A stretch of DNA of 19,534 nt from CAZTAR01 sp043813895 (GTDB lineage: Bacteria > Planctomycetota > Phycisphaerae > UBA1845 > UTPLA1): the NCBI GenBank assembly GCA_043813895.1, contig JBDRKQ010000016.1, positions 1-19,534 on the forward strand, given 5' to 3'. The notes under the pieces are model-generated. The model did no database searches and was not told the origin of the DNA. It saw only the letters and a program-made list of their open reading frames with translations. Within the stretch, counting starts at the first letter, position 1, and every line of letters starts with the position of its first letter. Positions 6,847-16,000 of this stretch are shown here, in pieces. A program made the translations under genes and the position numbers.

Positions 6847-7761
6847 ATGGCAGATGAACAGACTGACGGAAGCGGCGAGAGCGCCGCGGTGGAAGGTCCG
6901 CAGGCCAAGGACGCCGGGATCGAGCAAAAGGCGCCGCCGGCCGAGTCACAGGCAAAGGGCGGCAGAGGCAAACCGAAGGATCGCGCTGCCAAGGCAAAGA
7001 GCAAAGCGGAGCCGAAGTCGGAAGCCTCTTCGGAAGTGCGCGCGAATCGGCGCGGGCGCGGCCGGTCGATGCGCGGACGGAGCCGCCGGCACAAGGCGAA
7101 TCTCGAGAAAGTGGATCGGGACAAGCAGCACCCTGTGGATGAAGGGCTCAAGCTTCTCAAGGATGTCGCCGGCGGTACCAAGTTCAAGCAGACGGTGAAC
7201 CTGGTTATGCACCTCGGAATCGACCCCAGGCAGGCGGACCAGATGATCCGGGGATCGGTCTCGTTGCCCAAGGGAATCGGCAAGACGAAGCGCGTCATCG
7301 CCTTCTGCGAGGGGGATGACGCCGAGAAGGCCACGGCTGCGGGCGCGATCGAGGCCGGCATCGATGAGTTGGTCAAGAAGATCAGCGGCGGCTGGATGGA
7401 GTTTGATGTGGCGATCGCCCATCCCCGTTCGATGGGCAAGGTCGGTAAGCTGGGCCGTGTCTTGGGCCCGCAGGGGAAGATGCCGAGCCCGAAGAACGGC
7501 ACCGTGACGCCGGACGTCGAGACTGCGGTGCGCGAGTTCGCCGCCGGCAAGGTCGAGTTCCGCAACGATGCGGGCGGGAATATCCACGCGGTTGTCGGCA
7601 CGGCGGATTTTTCGAATGAGGATCTCAAAGAGAACATCCAGTCGTTCATCGGCCACATTCGTAAGATGAAGCCCGCCGCGAGCAAAGGCACGTTCATCAA
7701 GAAGATCTGTATCAGCGGCAGTATGTCACCGGCAATCCAGCTAGAGGTTGCGCATCAATAG
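6847..7761 (+). CDS. rplA: 50S ribosomal protein uL1 with N-terminal extension
   Basis: uL1 forms the mobile L1 stalk near the E site and in many bacteria represses its own operon. The 304-residue product exceeds the usual 230 or so. Residues 75-304 match uL1, with the signature region GKVGKLGRVLGPQGKMPS followed by a Pro-Lys-rich turn and GTVTPDV. Residues 1-74 form a low-complexity Ala/Lys/Glu extension ending in an Arg-rich patch (RANRRGRGRSMRGRSRR), likely disordered. ATG 6847 has GAGGG 6 nt upstream. Internal ATG 7069 (Met75) aligns with the normal family start but has no ribosome binding site, so the extension is probably translated. rplJ follows after 11 nt. Confidence 0.96.
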   Translation: MADEQTDGSGESAAVEGPQAKDAGIEQKAPPAESQAKGGRGKPKDRAAKAKSKAEPKSEASSEVRANRRGRGRSMRGRSRRHKANLEKVDRDKQHPVDEGLKLLKDVAGGTKFKQTVNLVMHLGIDPRQADQMIRGSVSLPKGIGKTKRVIAFCEGDDAEKATAAGAIEAGIDELVKKISGGWMEFDVAIAHPRSMGKVGKLGRVLGPQGKMPSPKNGTVTPDVETAVREFAAGKVEFRNDAGGNIHAVVGTADFSNEDLKENIQSFIGHIRKMKPAASKGTFIKKICISGSMSPAIQLEVAHQ

Positions 7762-7772
7762 GCGGAGCGAAA

Positions 7773-8309
7773 ATGAGCCGAGCAATCAAAGGACTAGTCG
7801 AAGATGATTTGCGGAGGCAGTACGCCGACCTGACAAGCGTCATGGTCGTGAGCGTGCACGGGCTTACCGGCAACGATGTGAACGAGCTGCGGGGCGAGCT
7901 TCGCGCGAAGGACATCGAAGTCCACGTCGTCAAGAACCGGGCAGCCAAGCGCGTGCTGGCGGGAACGGCCCTGGAGCCGATCTCGCCGCTCTTGCGGGGA
8001 CCATGCGCGTTCGTCACAGGTGGACCGAGTCCGCCTGATACGGCGAAGGAGCTGGTCCGCCTTGCGAAAGACTTCCCCGCATTCGAGCTGCGCAGCGGCC
8101 TGATCGACGGCGAGCCTGAGCTGTACTCCATCGAGGAGCTCTCGAAACGCAAGAGCAAGACGGAGCTTCATGGCGAGATCGTGATGTTGGCGATCTCACC
8201 CGCACGGCGGATCGCCGGCTGTCTGAACGTCGGCGGCAAAATCGCCGGCTGTATCAAGGCGATCGCCGAGAAGCTCGAGAAGGGCGAAGCGATCGACAAG
8301 GTGGCGTAG
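7773..8309 (+). CDS. rplJ: 50S ribosomal protein uL10
   Basis: uL10 anchors bL12 dimers to the ribosome at the stalk base. The 178-residue product begins MSRAIKGLVEDDLRRQY and has the RNA-binding domain with VHVVKNRAAKRVL, then a C-terminal helix (IAGCIKAIAEKLEKGEAI) of the kind that binds bL12 N-termini. GGAG precedes ATG 7773, only 11 nt after rplA, so translational coupling is likely. The short gap leaves no room for the long regulatory leader that sits before rplJ in E. coli. Confidence 0.97.
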   Translation: MSRAIKGLVEDDLRRQYADLTSVMVVSVHGLTGNDVNELRGELRAKDIEVHVVKNRAAKRVLAGTALEPISPLLRGPCAFVTGGPSPPDTAKELVRLAKDFPAFELRSGLIDGEPELYSIEELSKRKSKTELHGEIVMLAISPARRIAGCLNVGGKIAGCIKAIAEKLEKGEAIDKVA

Positions 8310-8509
8310 GGAGGCTTCAAGGCCTTCTGTGCCGCCGGGCAACGCAAGAAGAACGTTAAAACGACAACCGAGACTCGACTGTCCATTAGGCGTCGCGACA
8401 CAGCGGCGGGTTAAATGGGGTCAACGGGATCCCAGCTATCGAGACGGTTTGGCCGGCGCTCGGTCGGGTCGGTGGGCCTGATCGGGCACCAGATCGAAGG
8501 AAGACTGTT

Positions 8510-8926
8510 ATGGCAGAGGCACCTGCGAAGGAATTCAGCGCAACGGTAAAGGAACTGGGCGACAAAATTGTCAACCTCACGGTCAAGGATGCCCAGGAAC
8601 TGGCGGACTATCTCAAGGAAACATACGGCATCGAGCCCGCAGGTGGCGGCGTGATGATGGCGGCCGGCGGAGCGGGCGGCGGCGAGGCCGAGGCCGACGA
8701 GGCCCCGACGGTGTTCGACGTCATCCTGGCGGAGGTCGGTCCGACAAAGATCAACGTGATCAAGGTCGTTCGTGCAGCAACCCAGCTCGGCCTCAAGGAG
8801 GCCAAAGAGATCGTCGACAGCGCTCCGAATGCGGTGAAGGAAGACATCTCGAAGGAAGATGCCGAGAAACTGAAGAAGGAACTGGAGGAGGCCGGCGCCA
8901 AGGTGGAACTCAAGGGCAAGGCTTGA
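8510..8926 (+). CDS. rplL: 50S ribosomal protein bL12 (L7/L12)
   Basis: bL12 is the multicopy stalk protein that recruits translational GTPases. The 138-residue product has an N-terminal dimerisation region, a Gly/Ala-rich hinge (about residues 45-63) and the conserved C-terminal domain from FDVILAEVGPTKINVIKVVR to the KVEL tail, including GLKEAKEIVDSAP. GAAGGAAG upstream of ATG 8510 is a plausible ribosome binding site. The 200-nt gap after rplJ shows no gene and no confident signal. rpoB, the usual next gene, is absent; a terminator follows instead. Confidence 0.98.
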   Translation: MAEAPAKEFSATVKELGDKIVNLTVKDAQELADYLKETYGIEPAGGGVMMAAGGAGGGEAEADEAPTVFDVILAEVGPTKINVIKVVRAATQLGLKEAKEIVDSAPNAVKEDISKEDAEKLKKELEEAGAKVELKGKA

Positions 8927-9043
8927 GTCTAATCGCGAATTGCGAAAAGCGAATCGCAAACCGGGAACGCTGGATGGCTAGCGGCCGAGTGTTGTCGGCG
9001 CTGGCGTAGGCACACTTGTCGGTCGTTCCATTGGATCGATAGT

Positions 9044-9088
9044 CCCGGCAGGACGCAGCACGGCTTCGTTCTGCCGGGCCTTTCTATT
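9044..9088 (+). terminator. Intrinsic terminator of the ribosomal cluster
   Basis: Arms CCCGGCAGGACG (9044-9055) and CGTTCTGCCGGG (9067-9078) form a 12-bp stem with one G-U pair and an 11-nt loop, followed by CCTTTCTATT. It lies 118 nt after rplL and just before the end of convergent addA. The opposite strand lacks a T-tract, so it serves the plus strand. Confidence 0.8.
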
Positions 9089-9094
9089 GCGCGG

Positions 9095-12000
9095 CTACAC
9101 CTCGACGATCTGCCGGGCGGAAAGGAACGCCAGCCAGCGACGGGCGACCGGTCGTTGCCAGACGGCCTCGACCGCGGCGGCGTAGATGTCCAGCTGGCCG
9201 CGATACTCGTCCGATCGCGCGGCGAGCTTCTCCGCGGAAACATCGTCGGTCTTGTAGTCGAGGACCTCCCACTCGCCGCCCGCGGCGGCAAAGAGACAAT
9301 CGATGATGCCGCGAACAAGCATGAAATCACCGGCATCCGCCGCGCTCGCCGCTGAGTCGTAACGCACGGGATCGACGGCCAGAACGAACGGCCATTCCCG
9401 CAAAATGCGTGTTGCCGGCTCTCGCACCTCCCGCCCCACCTGCGTTTGGAAGAACCACGCGATGTCGTCAACGCGGATCGCTGCAGCCTCCTCTCTCGCC
9501 AGGATGCCGGCTTGAACCATGCCGCGCAGTTGCTCTCGAACATCGTCCGCGTCACAGGGCCGGCGAAGGTCAAGTCTCTGGAGGCATTCGTGCGTCCACG
9601 TTCCTCGAGCGGCGGGGTCGGCTGCCGGCGAGTCTTCCAAGAATTCGGGAGGGCGGAATCGGCGATGCAAATGCGACGGAGCGGCCGCTTCCACGCCAGA
9701 ACGCCGCCAGTCCGCGGCCGGCTGCGCTTCATCCTGCCGGGAGTCCCAGCGGCGTTTTAGAACGCTTGCCGCCATGACGGCCGGCACGTGCGTTAGAGCA
9801 GTTGCGGGATACGGCGTCGTCAGGCGGCGCGCGACGATTTCGACCGCTCCGTCCCCCGCCCCTGGAAGGGATGGGGCACCGAAACTGGTTGTCTTTTTCG
9901 CGGAGCCGGCTAGCGGCTTCATCGCGGCACAGGCCTTTAGCCGCTTGACGATGCCCGTTTCCTGCTTAGGCTCGAAGACCCATCGCTCCATCCCGCTGGC
10001 CTCGTAGGTGTGAACGGCGAACAGGATATCGTGCGCTGTGTCGTTTCCAGGTGCGTCGAAGGTGAAGTCGCCAGCCGGTTGGCAACAGATCGCCCCGAGC
10101 ACCCAGTCCAACATGGATGAGGCGGATCGGCGGTCCAGCAGCGACAGCGGGCCGGAATGCCCTTCGTACTTTTGCTGCATCTCGCGCACCTGCCTCAACG
10201 GCTTTGTGCCGACGAGCAGCAACCGTTCACGGGCTCGCGTGAGGGCCACGTAGAGCACGCGCATCTCTTCGGCGAGCGATTCCGACACGGCGGCGCGCGA
10301 GACGAGACTGTGCGGCAACGTCGGGTAAACGATGCGGCGCGGGGCGTCGACGGCCTCCAGGGCGATGCCGAGTTCTCTGTCGAAGAGGATTCGCCCGCGG
10401 GTGTCGCTGAGGTTAAAGCGTTTGCCGAGATCGGCAAGGATGACGATGGGAAACTCCAGCCCCTTGCTTCGGTGGATGGTCATCACGCGAACGACGTTGC
10501 CCGACGGCGCGGCCACCGTGCCAGGTTCGAGGTCCTGGTCTGAATCGCGAAGCCCGTCGATGAAGCGGAGGAAGCGGTGGAGCCCTTGCTGCCTGAAAGT
10601 GTCGAATCGCCGGGCGTATTCGTGCAGGCGTAGCAAGTTTGCCTGGCGCTGTGGGCCTTCGCGGAGGCCGGCCACGTAGGCGAAGCAGCCGCTCTCCTCG
10701 TAGATTTCCCAAAGCACGTCGGCAATCGGGCGGCGGCGGATTCGCCCGCGCCATTGTTCGAGCCGGCCGAGGATCGTCGTGAGGTATGTTTGCAGCGCGT
10801 CGCCGGGGCCGTGTTGCGCATAGCGTCTTACGGCGGCGTGAAACGGCATCCCTTTCTGCACGTTTCGAGCTGCGCACTTGATCTCGACAAGCTGGGAATC
10901 CGTCAGCGGCTCGCCGAACAAGGGAGACCGAAGCACGGTCGCCAGCGGGATGTCCTGCTGCCGATTGTCGAGCAGCGCCAGCAGCGACAGGACGTCCTGG
11001 ACTTCCAGGGCGATGAAGAAGCCGCCCGCGACATCCGCGCAGACGGGAACGCCCGACCGCGAGATTGTCCGGACAAACAGGTCGGCGTGGGTCCGGAGGG
11101 CGCGGAGGAGGATGGCGATGTCGCTGTAAGGCGTGCCTTCGGCGGCAAGTGATCTGATGCGCTGGGCAACGACATACGCCTCTCGCTCGATCTGCTCCCA
11201 GTCGAATGCATCCGGCGAGGACGAATCGTCCTCATCCGTGTTGGCAAGGCCGGAGACCTTGTCGAGCACGTGTACTTCCATTGCGGGACCCGCAGCGGCA
11301 GCCAACTCGGCAGGCTCCTTGCGGCCCGGCTTCAACTCGGCGTGATCGTCGTAAGCGATGCCGCCGAGGTCGGGCACCATGATACGCTTGAAGACGGCGT
11401 TGACGGCGTCGATGACCCGCGGCCGACTGCGGTGGTTTTCGAGAAGGTCGATGACGCGCCCGGATATCCGCGCTGCGCCACTCTCGCCCTGGAACACTTC
11501 ACGCCTGTCGAGGAAGAGCTTCGGTTCCGCCAGGCGAAATCGGTAGATGCTCTGCTTGACGTCTCCGACGACGAACAGATTGCCGGCCCTCGAATCGCTG
11601 ATTCGTCCGACACGGGCGTCGGACGCTACATTCTCTCGTCCAACGTGGGGGCCGTACGCTACGGGCGTTTCCCGGGCGACGAGTTGCAGTATCTCCGCCT
11701 GCACGCGGTTCACGTCCTGGAACTCGTCCACGAGAACGTGTTCATACTTGTCCCGTAGGCGGTTCGCGACGCCGGCCTTCTCGTCGCGAAGAAGATCGAG
11801 GGTCATCCGTTCGAGGTCGGCGAAGTCCACGACGCCGAGTTCGCGTTTGGCGTTCTGGTACGTCTTGCGGACTTCGCGGACGAGCGAGAGCAGCATCTCG
11901 ACGTGCCCGCCCGTTCGGGCGATGCCCTCCGCCCAGTCCGCCGACGTGAACCTGCCGAATACGATCTTGAGCCGACCCTGGAAGTACGTCTGCCTGATTC

Positions 12001-13051
12001 GACGGACGCTGTCGGCGGCAGCGCTGAACGCCTGCTGCTCGTGCTCCGGCAACTCGTCGATCTTCCTGGTTCGCCGCGGCACGGCGGGAAATGCGTACGG
12101 GCCGATCTCGTTCCGGCAGATCCGATCGACTTCGCCAATGTCGGACGCCTGTCGCAGTTGCAGCAGCCAGCCTCCGAGCGATTCGGCGTAATCTTCGAGA
12201 CACGCGGCGGATTCGGCGGCGATCGGCGGCGCCTTTTGGAGCAGCGCCAGTTGCGCCTGGACGGCATCGTGCTGCGAGGCGAGTTCGTCCAACAGCCAGG
12301 CGGTCAGCCGGTCCGACCAGAAAGAAGAGAGCGCCGCCGGCTTCGCGTCAGAATCGCAACGGCCCCTTGATCCCTTAGTCCCTTGGTCCCTCAATCCCTT
12401 GGGCCCTTCGGCTGTGGCCGGAGGCCGCGCCGCGTCGCCGGATGCGAAGCGGCGCGAACAGGCTTCGGTCCACGCCTGCGGGTCCGGCACCGACGTGAGG
12501 AAGGCGTCGACCTGAAGAACGCGCTGGATCAGCCCCGATTCGCTCGGCCCGCTGTAGGCCGCGAGCAGGTCCAGAAACGCCTCGCCCTTGGGGTCTTCGC
12601 GGTCGGCGAAACGATCAAAGACCTTCTTCGCGGTTTCTCGCCGGAGGAGTTCCGCATCTTGCGCGTCTAGCAGCGGCGCGAGCGGGTCGAGATCGGCCTG
12701 GGCGAAGTAGCGATTCAACACGCGGCGGCAGAACGCGTGGATCGTCGAGATGGATGCCGTATCGAGCAGGGCCAGTTGCCGCTGGAGCCAGCGGTTCGTC
12801 GGAGCGGATTCGAGCCTGGCTCGCAAGGCGTCGGCGATGCGCTCTCGCATCTCGGTCGCGGCGGCATCGGTGAACGTGACGACCAGCAGCCTGTCGACCG
12901 GACACGGCGGACGGAGGTCGGCCATGAGGTGGGCGCATCTCTCCGCGAGAACGGCGGTCTTCCCGCTTCCGGCGCCGGCGGAAACGAGCACGCTCGAACC
13001 GAGGGCGTCGATGGCGTTGCGTTGGTCGTCCGTCCAGTTCCAATCCGTCAT
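9095..13051 (-). CDS. addA: AddA, helicase-nuclease subunit of AddAB
   Basis: AddA is the UvrD/Rep-like 3'-5' helicase and nuclease subunit of the RecBCD-equivalent AddAB complex, which resects double-strand ends for RecA. The 1318-residue product shows the Q motif (TDDQRNAID), Walker A GAGSGKT (26-32), motif Ia (VVTFTDAAATEMRERI), STIHAFCRRVL, Walker B DEFQD (near 440), GDVKQSIYRF (near 495), motif V (MTIHRSKGLEFP, near 855) and motif VI (LYVALTRARERL, near 935). The C-terminal RecB-like nuclease is intact: GTWTH (near 1150), the Asp of RGIID, DYKTD (near 1263) and the QLDIY helix. ATG 13051 is chosen because it overlaps the addB stop as ATGA, implying coupling. Length is near that of known AddA proteins. 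Three repeat-derived insertions lie between conserved motifs. Confidence 0.96.
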   Translation of the reverse strand: MTDWNWTDDQRNAIDALGSSVLVSAGAGSGKTAVLAERCAHLMADLRPPCPVDRLLVVTFTDAAATEMRERIADALRARLESAPTNRWLQRQLALLDTASISTIHAFCRRVLNRYFAQADLDPLAPLLDAQDAELLRRETAKKVFDRFADREDPKGEAFLDLLAAYSGPSESGLIQRVLQVDAFLTSVPDPQAWTEACSRRFASGDAARPPATAEGPKGLRDQGTKGSRGRCDSDAKPAALSSFWSDRLTAWLLDELASQHDAVQAQLALLQKAPPIAAESAACLEDYAESLGGWLLQLRQASDIGEVDRICRNEIGPYAFPAVPRRTRKIDELPEHEQQAFSAAADSVRRIRQTYFQGRLKIVFGRFTSADWAEGIARTGGHVEMLLSLVREVRKTYQNAKRELGVVDFADLERMTLDLLRDEKAGVANRLRDKYEHVLVDEFQDVNRVQAEILQLVARETPVAYGPHVGRENVASDARVGRISDSRAGNLFVVGDVKQSIYRFRLAEPKLFLDRREVFQGESGAARISGRVIDLLENHRSRPRVIDAVNAVFKRIMVPDLGGIAYDDHAELKPGRKEPAELAAAAGPAMEVHVLDKVSGLANTDEDDSSSPDAFDWEQIEREAYVVAQRIRSLAAEGTPYSDIAILLRALRTHADLFVRTISRSGVPVCADVAGGFFIALEVQDVLSLLALLDNRQQDIPLATVLRSPLFGEPLTDSQLVEIKCAARNVQKGMPFHAAVRRYAQHGPGDALQTYLTTILGRLEQWRGRIRRRPIADVLWEIYEESGCFAYVAGLREGPQRQANLLRLHEYARRFDTFRQQGLHRFLRFIDGLRDSDQDLEPGTVAAPSGNVVRVMTIHRSKGLEFPIVILADLGKRFNLSDTRGRILFDRELGIALEAVDAPRRIVYPTLPHSLVSRAAVSESLAEEMRVLYVALTRARERLLLVGTKPLRQVREMQQKYEGHSGPLSLLDRRSASSMLDWVLGAICCQPAGDFTFDAPGNDTAHDILFAVHTYEASGMERWVFEPKQETGIVKRLKACAAMKPLAGSAKKTTSFGAPSLPGAGDGAVEIVARRLTTPYPATALTHVPAVMAASVLKRRWDSRQDEAQPAADWRRSGVEAAAPSHLHRRFRPPEFLEDSPAADPAARGTWTHECLQRLDLRRPCDADDVREQLRGMVQAGILAREEAAAIRVDDIAWFFQTQVGREVREPATRILREWPFVLAVDPVRYDSAASAADAGDFMLVRGIIDCLFAAAGGEWEVLDYKTDDVSAEKLAARSDEYRGQLDIYAAAVEAVWQRPVARRWLAFLSARQIVEV
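9851..9880. repeat. 30-bp GC-rich repeat, copy 2 (inside addA)
   Basis: Matches 6730-6759 at 26 of 30 positions. In addA it encodes part of FGAPSLPGAGDG, in the variable linker between the helicase and nuclease domains (about residues 1058-1067). Confidence 0.8.
11603..11629. repeat. 27-bp palindromic repeat, copy 1 (inside addA)
   Basis: Matches 15840-15866 in addB at 25 of 27 positions; the core GTCCGAC is inverted as GTCGGAC. On the coding strand it reads VASDARVGR, between the DEFQD motif and GDVKQS, where it lengthens the loop. Confidence 0.85.
12363..12410. repeat. Imperfect octanucleotide array, six units, inside addA
   Basis: Six consecutive 8-bp units of the form TCCCTTNN (plus strand; AAGGGA-like on the coding strand) occupy exactly 48 bp. 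They encode a Gly/Lys/Arg-rich stretch, EGPKGLRDQGTKGSRG, at about residues 214-230 of AddA, in a poorly conserved region. Confidence 0.85.
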
Positions 13052-16000
13052 TGCGATTCTTTCTGACAACCCGACGGGTCGCAATCCGCGGGCTTCTCAT
13101 CCGCAAGCTCAGCGAGGACGTCGCTTCGTTTCATCTTTCGCAGCACGCGGGATTCTCGCGTGGCGTACTCAATCCGGCAGACCGTTCGATACGCGCACCA
13201 TGAACACGGAGTCTGCTTGCCGAGCCGTGCGGGCATCACGGCGATGTTGCCGGAGAGCCAGTCCTCCGCCAGTTCGGTCATCTTGGCGCGAACATGCTCG
13301 ATCAGGCGCGGCATCACGCCCGACTCGACCGCGTCGTTGTTCTCGGCGTGTCCGATCCGGCCGTCTTTTGTACGGTACACGGCGAAGGCGTCGCTCCAGC
13401 CTGTGTCAAACGTCGGTTCGATCCGGTCGATCCAATCGAAGTCGATGACGCCGCGCGGCCGGAACGTCTTGAAGGCGTCGAAGTCCTCCTGTTCCGCCTC
13501 GTCCGGGTGTTCGACTCGCTTGAACTCTCCCAGCAGCGGGAGATAGAACGCCCCGCCGGGCACCACCTCGCCGCCGACAAGGTGCTTGCCGTGGTCTCGG
13601 ATCACGAGCAGGTAGGCCAGAAGCTGGAGCGCCAACCCGTGGTAGACCTCCTCCAGTTGCAGTCGCCGCCCGATGCCGCGCTTGTAGTCGAACACGACGG
13701 TGAGCGCGGCATCGCCGGTCTGCAGAACATCGACGCGATCGATCACGCCGCGGACGGCGACGAACCGGCCGCGGGCGAGCTTCAGCTCGAGTGCCGGCAG
13801 CGCGTCACCCGGCATGTCGCCGAAGGCCTGCTCGGTCGCGACGGGCCGCAGGCGCGTCTTGCCGACGGCGGCCTTCTCGCCAGTTATGGCGGGCGGCAAT
13901 TCGTGGTCTCCGCGCCAGACGGCGGCGCGCTGTTCGTGCGGTTCCATTCGCACGTCCTGGGCATATTGGGGCACCACATCGCGGCAGAGTCGCGAGAGGC
14001 TGCGCGCGATGTCGCCCGCCGACATGTCGCCCAGGTGAGAATCCGTTTCGATGAGTTCGTTGACGAACTGTTCGAGGACCGTGTGGTAGAGCCTGCCCAA
14101 GTCGAGGGCGCCGATCTGGTGGATTGGCCTTTCTCGAAGCGCCAGACCGTGGGCGGAGAAGTGCTGGAAGGGGCATTGGGCGAACCGTTCCAGGCGTGTG
14201 ACGCTGGTCCGATGCGGCGGTGGCCACAGTGATGCCGCGGCGGTCGCGGAGAGTCTGGCTTTGTGTGGAGGCGCGAGTGCCGACAGCGCAGCCGCAACCT
14301 TGGTCGCGACGGAGTCCGTGATCCTTGCCCAATCATAGAGCGCCGGCCAGGCACCTGCACCACTAATGCTGAGAATCTGCGCGGCTGGCGGAGCAACCGG
14401 TGGCACCGGCGTCTCGCCGGTGGGTTCACGGGCGGGATGCCTGCGCAACACATTGGCAGCGGCGTCATCCGTCACCGCGCGGACTGAAGTCCGCGGCTCC
14501 TCGGCGTTGCCTGCCTCGCCGGCGTGTTCGCACCACGACCGCATCTGTGATGCCAGCGAGCCGGCCAACCGACTCGCCGTGCTGATCGATGTCGGGCTCT
14601 CGGCAGAGACCGTTTCCACGGGCACATCGGGGAGCACGGTGCGGACGGCATTCCAGTAGGGCGTCGGCGCGAGGGGCCTTCCGCTTTCGTCGCTCATTGG
14701 AAAGCTGATCCACAGGTGCTCGCTCGGACGGGTCAGAGCAATGTACGCAAGCATGCGTTCGTCGAGCAGCCGGCGCGCGAGCGTCCGGCCGAGCGAGATG
14801 CCTGACTGCTCCAGGCGAAGGCGTTCCTCATCTCCCAGGATCGCGTCTTCCGACATCCGCGCGGGAAACTGCCCATCGCCGAAACCGAGCACGAACGCCG
14901 CGCGGACAGCCGGGTGGCGGCTTCGTTCGATCGAGCCGACTAACACCTGATCCAGCGTCGCCGGCACGAGGCCCAGGGTGAACTCGGAAAGCCCCGATTC
15001 GAGGACCTCGCGAAACTGCCGGCCGGTCATCAGCTCGTCGCCCAGCGTCTCGACGAGTTGATCCAGCAGCCTAACGAGGTCCGTCCAGACGTGTTCATGC
15101 TCGGCGGCCTCGTCCAGATCGCCACGCGCTTCGGCCTCGTCGCACCAGGCGGATAGGCGATCGATCGCACGCAGCCGTTCCAGCAGGGCGTAGAGTCGTT
15201 TGACCCAGGTGCGGCACGCTGGGCGGCCCCGCTGTGCGCCAGGTTTCGGCCACCAGTCGCCGACTTGCTGAACAAGGGTTTGCCGTGCTGCTTCCGCCTG
15301 TCGTACAGCGTCTCGCGAAGCGGGCGTGTCCGATCCTTCCGATGAGGCCGGATGCGTCCACGGCTCCTGCCACGCCGCGGCGGAAACCAGACCGCAGGCG
15401 AGCACGTAGTTCTCGAGCGCGTCGGCGGTATTGTCGTCGAGGCCGCTCAGCCCGGTTTTGAGGAGCATCGCGACGGCTTGGTCGAACGGGCCGGAGCCGT
15501 GCATCGCCATGGCGGCACGAACAAGGTGAATCAGCGGGTGGTGATAGGTGGGCCGCCGCCGGTCGATGAAGAAGGGGATGCCGTGGGCGGCCAGCGTTGC
15601 GGAGATGATCTCGTGATACGGTTCGAGGTTGCGCACGATGATCGCGATGTCGCGGTATCGCATCGGGGATTCGGGCCGTTGAACCAGGTCGACGATCGCA
15701 GCGACGGCGGCCTCGACCTCGGTTCGCTGGTCCGGAGCGCGAACCAGGCGGACGATGGCGGCGCGGTCGCATAATGACCGCTCGCTTACGCGCGCGGCTC
15801 GGATGTGGACCCGCTCGCTTGCGCTCGGGGCTCGGATTGTCGTCCGACGCGGGGGTCGGACGCTACGCGCTTCGCTCTCGTGCGGCGATACAGGGCCGGT
15901 AAACAGATGTTTCTCCAATAGTGCCAATGGCTCGGCGCCTCCGAATCTCGGCGGCGGCGCGTTGTCGAGGAGGACCGGTTCGTCGATCGGAATACCGGCC

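Noticed and set aside
13294..14232. 312-codon plus-strand open frame inside addB
   Set aside because: Opposite the conserved AddB nuclease domain; it is a GC-rich third-position shadow.
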